Origin: Plecoglossus altivelis
Taxonomy: Eukaryota; Chordata; Actinopteri; Osmeriformes; Plecoglossidae
Direction: 5' to 3'
Length of the DNA stretch: 64,000 bases
Assembly: GCA_036571765.1 (NCBI GenBank)
Contig: BROE01000004.1
Location: forward strand, 1,232,349-1,296,348
The notes below the pieces were generated by a model. That model made no database searches. It saw only the letters and a list, made by a program, of their open reading frames with translations, and was not told the origin of the DNA. Below are positions 56,366-64,000 of this stretch, one piece after another. Numbering within the stretch: position 1 is the first letter of the stretch; each line of letters opens with the position of its first letter. The position numbers and the translations under genes are program-made.

Positions 56366-59300
56366 CCATCAACTTGTTTATCTTCCCACATATTAGTCGG
56401 TGCTATTTTTGCTGCTGGACGCGTACGAGGATTTGAGTGATGAGTGTTTGAGTTGAGGGCGAAAGGAACGAGGCCTCGACTAGTATTAGAAGCAAATCTC
56501 TGTTGTGCTGATGTTACATATTCAGGTTGGGCACATTCGCCTCTGGTTTGGTTCTGGAGAGACTGTCAGATGGGAAATCCTAACGTATGTATTTAGTCAT
56601 GCACCCAGTTTGGGTTGCAGGTGTTTGGTGTCAGAGGTTCCTCACGAGTGCTGCGATTACTATGTTAATGGATGTTACACACTTGATCAAATTAGACGTG
56701 TTTTGGTGTGATTTTTGAGATGAGACAGCAGACATTGTACTCTAGGGCTCAGCGTGTGTTCGTGTGAGTGCGCACGTCCGTTTGCATGAGGTTGTGTGTT
56801 TGTTGTGTGTGCGTGTCTTCAGAGGGAATTGTGAAGTAGATAGTGGAAGTTTCACTTGTTAAATTTAGAGTCCTTCTTTCTGTCAGCATTTTCCCTTCGT
56901 CTTGGATCAAATATAGAAAGGAACTAAAGCCTTCTGAACAGTCAGCTTTTTCACTGTACTAACTGCATCCATATGCAACCATTCAGACTCACTTGCACTT
57001 CAAAATGCAGAGGACCAATTCATCATGATCCGTCCGTGACATTAAGAAATCATTTTGTTTGTGAAGATCACCCATTCTTGGGAAGCGTGAGTCTGTTTGT
57101 GTGCGTTTGTGGAGCGTGTTACCCAGCCTCGTACGGTGTCTCGCTGCCTCAGCTGTTGAGAGAGCGAAACGTGACGTGATAGAAGCTTACTGATGGGTGC
57201 CTGTCGTCTTTCCCTGCAGTGTGAGGTCATATCCTGTTGCTTGTGTGTGACGCTCTCTTTTGTCCTGTCTCTTCTGCGCTGCAAGACCTGTTGTTGCAGT
57301 CACACATTGCCAGCGTATCAGTAGTACTATGCCAGAAAATTGTACTTTTTCTATTTCTATTTTCTATTTCCTTGCGTTTCACATCAGCGTCTGGATGAGA
57401 GGTGAAAACACGATGTGTTGGGAGACGGCTGACAAGACGTGAGCAAGGACATCTGGGAGATGCATGAGTGTTAGTGCTTTCCGACGGCAGAAATGACTCA
57501 TACAAGCTTATGCATGTTAAGTTTAGGTCTGCGCATATCCTTTAATGAGAAATGCCGGTAAAGCTTTCTATTTTATAGACCGGTGGAGTTGTACTACACC
57601 AAGGGATTTGGGCCCATTTAAAAAAAAAATATAAAAAAGTCAGCTAAATCGTTTATCCATTCACAAGTTCAAATCACACACCAACACCTGAATGCATTTA
57701 GAGGAGAATGAGTGAATTGGGAGGAGCAGAGGCATGATGTTCTCCTTCTGAAATGCAGTTATGTGTAACTCTTTCATGTCGGACATTATTGAAATGGTGG
57801 TATCCATCAAACAAATAGGCATTCCACTGAATCTATGCCTTGGTGATTGTCGCTATGGAAGAAATGGTGTTAGCCGTGGAGATATTTCTCCATTTACTTG
57901 CCTTTGGCAATCTGTTTCATCATCCTATTCCCCACAATCTGCCAGCAGTGCTTCTTTTTTTCACACAAAAAATGCAGATCTCTTTTTTTGTCTGTGTGCT
58001 TCTTGAGACTTATTGAATTACAAGGGTTTTGTAGTCACTGGCGGTAATTTAAAACAATATTGGTTGAAAACTGGAGTGAACCCAAAGTTCCAGGCTTGCT
58101 TGAGGGCTCGACGTTTCCTGCCAAGGTCATTTTGTTATTCCCTATTCCCATTTCTCTTCCCAGTCGATGGGAAAGGGAGAAGAAGTCTGTCAAACACACG
58201 AGAGGGGAAGGTTTTTTAAAACAATCAACAATCAACGGATTCCTGGTAAGGGGAGTGAGATCATTGTTTTAGTGAGAGAGGGAGGGGGAGGGAGTGGAAT
58301 GGGAGGGAGAGGGAGGGAGGGAGGGAGGGAGGGGGAGGGAAGGATCAAGGCAGAGCTTGGATGACCCTGTTGTTGTCTGTTCACCAGGGTCACTAGAATG
58401 AACTCTGTGATAACACAGTGTCTAGAAAAGGTCAAAATTCCTGTTTTATTTATACTGCACTCCACGTCAACTCTCACACAAAACCCTCTCATTGTGCCTG
58501 AGATGTTAGCATGCCGCTCTAACATCTGTGTCTGATAAATAGTGGATATATACTAATGAGCGTTGCCACCAATTTGGGTCTTGACGTTGATTATTGATAA
58601 ATCAGTGTTCCATGAGCATCTATATTTAGTTTAAGCATATATCATGGGACCGCTCTCTTTTTGAAGCATCCTTACTAGTTACGAATGCTGTTCCAATTTG
58701 TACAAAAAAATGTCATCTTACTTTGTTTACTCTCATGAATACTCTTAAGCCTTTTGTCCTGTGATGGGAAAACATCTCTTTTTTTTCAAAGCAAACATTC
58801 AGAATTGAACTGTTAATAATTACATAGTGGACGAGAGAATTTCCAGTAAACATGCAATAATATTTTTGTTCAAATCATCACGACTGGAGCAGTGGAGCGT
58901 GAAAAGTACAAAACAAGTTTGATGTGTGGTTTTGCTAAAGTGCAGCTGGAGTACGGGAGAAGGGGGTGGGGGGGCTGGGGCGGAGGGGCTGGGGCGGAGT
59001 GGCGAGGGTGGAGGGGCGTCTGAGATGGTTCTGCATCCTGTGAGACTTGAGCACAGGTGGTTGTGAGGATAGGAGAAGGTGGGCGTTGAGGTACCAGGGG
59101 CGTAATGCCCACTTCCTGCTTCAAGCATCGTGATCTACTGTAAACCAGTTGGCTCACGACCAGATCAGAACAGGATTTGCTTGCGGTTGCCTCTCGCTGT
59201 CTCACGCTAGGCTGTGATTGGTGGAGACCTTTTTGTGGCGAGGCCCCAGTTTGCCGCTTTCTTTCATTTGTGCTTCTTTCAAAACGTTTTAGCATCAGGG

Positions 59301-60574
59301 TTGTAAAATGTGTTTTTTACACTAAAAAAACACTTTTTTTAGCTGCTTCTATTAAAAAGATCACACAGGAATTTACTCTCGCAAAATGGAGGCATGAAAT
59401 TAAAGAACTAAACTTTAAAACGGGTGACAGTGCTTAGTTTTTCATTTTGTTTTTGTACACGTGGGACAGAAAACATGAACGTACAGTGCAGTAAAATCCA
59501 CATTCACGCTCAAGCATGACGCTTGGTATGTAGCTTTTCTCCTTAGAGAGTCTTCATGACGCGAACACACGTCCCTTATAGCTGGCGTATACATTCTGCA
59601 CATTTAGCAAGGATTGAAAAGGCTGCTACTCCAGCCGAAAGAAAATAGAAACGTCCCTCCCCTTAGAGACCACCCAGACCCAGACTAGCCTGGGGTCAGA
59701 GCTGGCCAGTCATTCTCAGCCAGTCTATCTGACCAGGGATAGAAAGGACTTATCAGTTTTTATGGTCAGCAGTGAGTAATCACGGACGGAGCTTATGTAT
59801 CGGAGGTTGCGTGTTAAGTATCTGCTTGTGTCGCAAAGGGCAGTGGGTGAAATGCAAAGGTTTGAGTACGAGGGACATGGGCTTGTTTGCTGATGAGACT
59901 GTAACATGACCAGACAATCCTATCGCAGCCATGGCCTCTGAATGGTACAATGATTAACTATATGTCATTTTTATCCAGCGGGATTCAATATTTATTTGGC
60001 TGGTTGGATTAGACGGAAGATTATCAGTCATTTTCCCAGACTATTCTCCACAGACGATATGTTATGGCTACCTCAAAAATGTTCAAAGATGGTTTGAGTT
60101 AAGATCTATGAAGTATGGAACTTGTTCAAAGAACTGTAGTTGAGATTGAAAGATGTTAAATTGGCAACATATTTTCTACTTGTAGACTTCAAGAAATAAT
60201 AGATTGGAAGAGATATCTTCTTGGTGTGATAGAAGATTAACAGAATGCTAGTGGTGGTTCATGGAACAGGCTAATGTTTGTATTTGTTTCATGTTATTTA
60301 GCTGTAATGTCTAATCTTTCTTGTGCACTTAAAGGTCAGGTCACCATTCCCATCTCCTTTACTAAAATAAGTAACAGGAATAGATAAGATGCACAACCTC
60401 TGTTGATTCTGTCAGAAAAAAGAAAAGACAGAAGTCGATCATTTCTTAAAAAGTGTGACGGACACAGCCCAAACAATTCTATCAACAAGTCTTTATTAAG
60501 ATGGATGCTTGAATTCCCATGATATAGTGGAAGACATATGCTTTCTGAACTGAAGCCGTGCCTATTAAACTGAA
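56366..60574. other. Non-coding DNA, probably bach2 intron 1
   Basis: Mostly unique sequence with a GGGA-rich block at about 58270-58345 and a G-rich block at about 58960-59010. Reading frames on both strands are short or composition-driven. No coding exon with conserved residues was recognised. Confidence 0.45.
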
Positions 60575-61180
60575 AGATAGCGAAAGAGAGGGAAGGAGAG
60601 AGAGAGAGAGAGAGAGGAGCAGAGAAGCAAGGACGCAGAGACAAGGAAAGGAAGGGAGAGAGAGAGAGAGACAAAGCGATAGAGAGAGAGGAAAGGGAGA
60701 AAGAACGCACACAAGCAAGAGGAGACAAGAAAGAAGACACGCACACAGGAAAGGGCGACGAGGGAGAGAGAGACGAAGTAATACAGAGAAAGTCAGGAAA
60801 GGGAGAGAAAGAGAGGAGAAAGACAGAGAGAGAGGAGGGAGAAAGAGAGACGAAGCGATAGAGAGAGAGAGGAAAGGGAGAGAAAGAGAGGAGAGAGCAA
60901 CAGACATGCTAGATGTAAGGAAGGAGGAAAGAGGGGGAGAACCGCAAAATGCAATAGAGAGAGATGAAGGCGCGTACGAAAGAGAGGAGAGAGACAGAGA
61001 GAGAGGAGGGGAGAAATCGAAGGAGAAAAAAGGAGAGGAAAGGAATGCAAAGGAGAGAGGAAGAGAGATCGAGAGAGAGAAACAGTGTGAGATAGTTAGA
61101 GAAAGGAAGAGAGAGGAAGACAGAGAGAGAGAGGAAAGGGAGAGAAAGAAAGAAGAAAGAGAGAGCGAGGAGAGTGGGAG
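60575..61180. repeat. 600-bp GA-rich degenerate array
   Basis: Purine-rich on the + strand with GAGAGAGAGGAAAGGGAGAG units. A larger unit of about 60 bp (GACGAAGCGATAGAGAGAGA-like, or AGTAATACAGAGAAAGTCAG variants) recurs at about 60675, 60775 and 60850. Frames of 216 and 260 codons on opposite strands are repeat artefacts. Confidence 0.93.
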
Positions 61181-61845
61181 GTCTGGGTCAATAGTTCTGC
61201 CTGTGTGAAAGACTGTAGTGGCTATCTGTTTAGATGGATTACAGCAGCAATGCTTCTCTTTCATCTAATACTCAGGCAGTGTGTCTGCAGGCAACAGGAG
61301 CAAACCCACCCTCACCATCGCTTCGCATGCACTTTTCCCATCACTCTCTTCACTCATAACTCTTATAATATCATCTGTTTCGACACAGTAATGCAAACTT
61401 CATCACTTTACGAAGGGAGGTTATTATGCAGCGTACAGTATACACCCCCAACATAATTGCCATTAAGTACAGTATCTTAAAAGAAATATTCCTTCCGTAG
61501 ACAATTCGAAAAACATCATATGTTATCCGTAATGTGCTTTATTTATCTGGATGAGCTCTTGTTGTCATCATGAAATGGCAATCAAAACAGATCCATCTGT
61601 TATCTGCCCAAGCACATCTCTTGGTTCAGTGGGTTGAGTCAGATGCTCGGCTGCTGTTGAAGTATTGGAATGATTTCTCAGCAGAAATCTATCTGCGATG
61701 CCATTCGCTGACTCTCAAGTTCAACAACAGAAATCTGATAAGGTAAAAGCCTGTGTTATTTAAGAACTCGTCTTAGATGTGGTATTGAGATGTTACACAC
61801 GGAGTTCTGGTTAGTGAGATAACAGACAGTTGAAGAGATACAAGA
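61181..61845. other. Non-coding DNA, nothing recognised
   Basis: Unique sequence between two purine-rich arrays; no exon or element end was recognised. Confidence 0.45.
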
Positions 61846-62119
61846 CAACAGACAGGAGAGTAGAGAGAGCAACAGACAGGAGAGGAGATAGAGAAACAGA
61901 CAGGAGAGGAGAGAGAGAAGGCAACAGACAGGAGAGGAGAGAGTAACAGACAGGAGAGGAGAGAGAGCAGGCAACAGACAGGAGAGGAGAGAGAGCAGGC
62001 AACAGACAGGAGAGTAGAGAGAGCGACAGACAGGAGAGAGAGAAACAGACAGGAGAGTAGAGAGAGCGACAGACAGGAGAGAGAGAAACAGACAGGAGAG
62101 GAGAGAGAGCGACAGACAA
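61846..62119. repeat. CAACAGACAGGAGAG minisatellite
   Basis: About eleven units of roughly 22-28 bp, each containing ACAGACAGGAGAG plus GAGAGAGAG and either GCAA or GCG. A two-unit block (GAGAGCGACAGACAGGAGAG then GAGAAACAGACAGGAGAG) is repeated in the second half, showing segmental expansion. Confidence 0.93.
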
Positions 62120-64000
62120 GGTTGTTGTGTTTCGGTGTTTAAGGATACAGACCACAGGTGGGGTGACTGACTGGTGTTAGTAGGAACCTAAACTATGGAT
62201 CCCTTTTCTGTCAATCATGTGGTTTGCATGGTGCTACGATAGTGCTCACAGTCATGTGTGCGTGAACTAGCGGCTCTCAGACAGCATCAGTTGCAAAGGA
62301 ATGAACACTTATAGATCCTGTCACTTCATGGCCAACCAAAATGTAAGTAGCAGGCTACTGTTTGGTTTGACTTCCATTTACTTTGACTTTTGACCGTTGT
62401 TGAACATACATAGGAGAGGCCTACGCATTTTGGCACATACGGTCAAGAATGATTGAATATGTTCGTAAATGGCATATGTAGTGATTTGTAATCACGAGGT
62501 GTTCATTGAATAGATTAGAATAATGTACTGGAAAGGCCATTAGGCATGTGTTCAGGAGACTTAGCTAACTTAGTCTAATTGAACCTGATGGAAGTAAATT
62601 CAACTGAAACCTGGGCTGTCGGTCCCAAGATGCTTTAAATAATGATCTAACTCTGAAAAATTAATTCAAACCACTGCAGTACGCAACAGAAAATGTTCGT
62701 TTTCATTAGAAAATTTGAATACACATTTATGATATACTGTTGCACAGGAAATTGCTTTTTTTATGTCTTCCTCTGCAGGTGTTTTTTATTTAGTTAGAAA
62801 CTATTAGCAAGTCATTCCTCTGTGCAATTGTCTTGTAATGCCAAAAGCTAATCCTACTGACCGTACAAACTGTAAATAGGATCACACGATTACATTTTTT
62901 CCTCTTCTATATCTTCAAATAGTTAAATCTAGACCTAATATCTTAGTTGAAAGCATGTTTTGCTGTGGAGGAAATCTTAACAGAGTAAAAATGTGACTCC
63001 CAAATCTCTTCCTGAAAGCTTGCACGTGTGCAGTGTACGCACACGCAGCCAAGGCTCTGATCTCGTCTTCACTAGTAGACTATTAGCAGCACAATGGAAC
63101 TCTCTGTCTGACTGAAGTTAGTCTCATAGCCAAGGTTAGTAGCTTAGAGCTAATGCTGCAGTTAATGCCACCATAGTAGAAGTACAACTCATAAGGGTGC
63201 TTAGCACAGACCACATGGAAGGATAGTTCCTGGTTGTTATTCACAAGACATGCCCTCCTCTGGTCTTTCTGCGAGTGTTGCCCTCTCAGTGGACTGACTG
63301 AACGCTCTCTGCCCTGCTTGTTCTTAAAGTCGAAGCCATGACGAGACGATCGATGACGCCTGTCGTTCAGAGCGGCTGTTTTGGTGCGATTTAACCGTGT
63401 AATTCAAGTGCAGACATCTTTCAGTCAGAGTCACTTTGCCCTTCGTTTGGCTTCTCTCTGCTCTCTCTGAAGTTGCCACATGCTCTGTACAAGCAGTCTT
63501 CTTGCTTCCCATAATGCACCTCTTCTGCTGCAACATGGGAGAAGCCAGTGAAAGAAGCCATTGTTCTTGACACTCTTAGGCACGTTGCATGCACTTATGA
63601 CCCTAAGTGGGAGAAATTATTCCCGTTATACATCTGGAATGTCTTTGAATCAATCAATTGTGTGAGAACTCATCTTTAGAATGCCTTGGTTTGGCTGACT
63701 TCAATTTGAAAAGCGTCCTCTTCTATCCAAAGAGAAAAAGTTGTTAACCATTTTATTTACATTAAACATAATTTCATGAGTAATTTGATTTGTGTTGTGA
63801 AACTGCAGGAAATACAAGTCACACAATTCCAACAAATACCACAACGACTTGTTACGTATCAACACATTTACACCATCAAGGCATCAAGGTTCGTCTTGAA
63901 ATCGTCATCCCACAATGTGTTGAAACTGTTCACGTTGTGAAATCTGCAGGGTCCTGATTGTATTTTTTTGGGGGGGGGGGAGAGAAATGAATCATTTTAT
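62120..64000. other. Non-coding DNA to window end
   Basis: Unique, AT-leaning sequence with a G run at about 63970. No coding exon, RNA gene or repeat end was recognised. If the synteny call is right, this is still bach2 intron 1, with coding exons beyond the window. Confidence 0.4.

Noticed and set aside
60482..61264. 260-codon minus-strand frame and 216-codon plus-strand frame
   Set aside because: Both are direct products of the GA-rich array.

Overview
The window is vertebrate nuclear DNA, almost certainly from a ray-finned (teleost-type) fish. It holds one complete intron-split protein gene whose product closely matches vertebrate MAP3K7 (TAK1). The introns are mostly 0.1-2.5 kb, and the DNA is loaded with CA/GT, GA/CT and longer minisatellite arrays plus two remnants that look like common fish dispersed repeats. 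There is no bacterial or viral gene organisation, and no tRNA, rRNA or CRISPR array was found. Species cannot be fixed from the sequence alone.

Layout. Positions 1-28.3 kb carry no convincing coding exon. They are mostly single-copy, AT-leaning intergenic DNA broken by simple repeats at about 5.9, 7.3-7.7, 8.6-8.9, 16.7, 17.7-18.0 and 23.3-23.5 kb, with a few stretches that resemble conserved non-coding (enhancer-like) DNA. In other vertebrates this side of MAP3K7 faces a long gene-poor interval toward EPHA7, so an empty flank is expected. From 28.3 to 29.2 kb lies the probable map3k7 promoter and leader, unusually rich in GCTAGC/GCTAAC hexamers. From 29,227 to 43,345, seventeen coding exons on the + strand join in frame to a 594-residue TAK1. 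A 3' UTR of about 3.3 kb follows and contains three different minisatellites; it ends at an AATAAA with a GT-rich downstream element near 46.6 kb.

About 3.6 kb further on, a CpG-rich segment with a perfect CRE (50,375) leads into a probable non-coding first exon with a strong splice donor at 50,690. By synteny (BACH2 lies downstream of MAP3K7 in the same orientation in tetrapods) this is most simply the bach2 promoter and first leader exon, and 50.7-64 kb would be its first intron. No BACH2 coding sequence is in the window, so this is inference. That last part holds CT, GA and other tandem arrays and two old repeat remnants.

The most notable points all sit in or beside map3k7. They are a GC-AG intron (intron 6); an 81-nt symmetrical exon 12 that matches the alternatively spliced TAK1 cassette; a roughly 1-kb, 35-bp minisatellite with an internally inverted block in the intron before that cassette; complementary GA-rich and CT-rich tracts in intron 14; and a 3' UTR built partly of tandem repeats. 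I did not find a clearly new biological system; the candidates are ranked in the findings.
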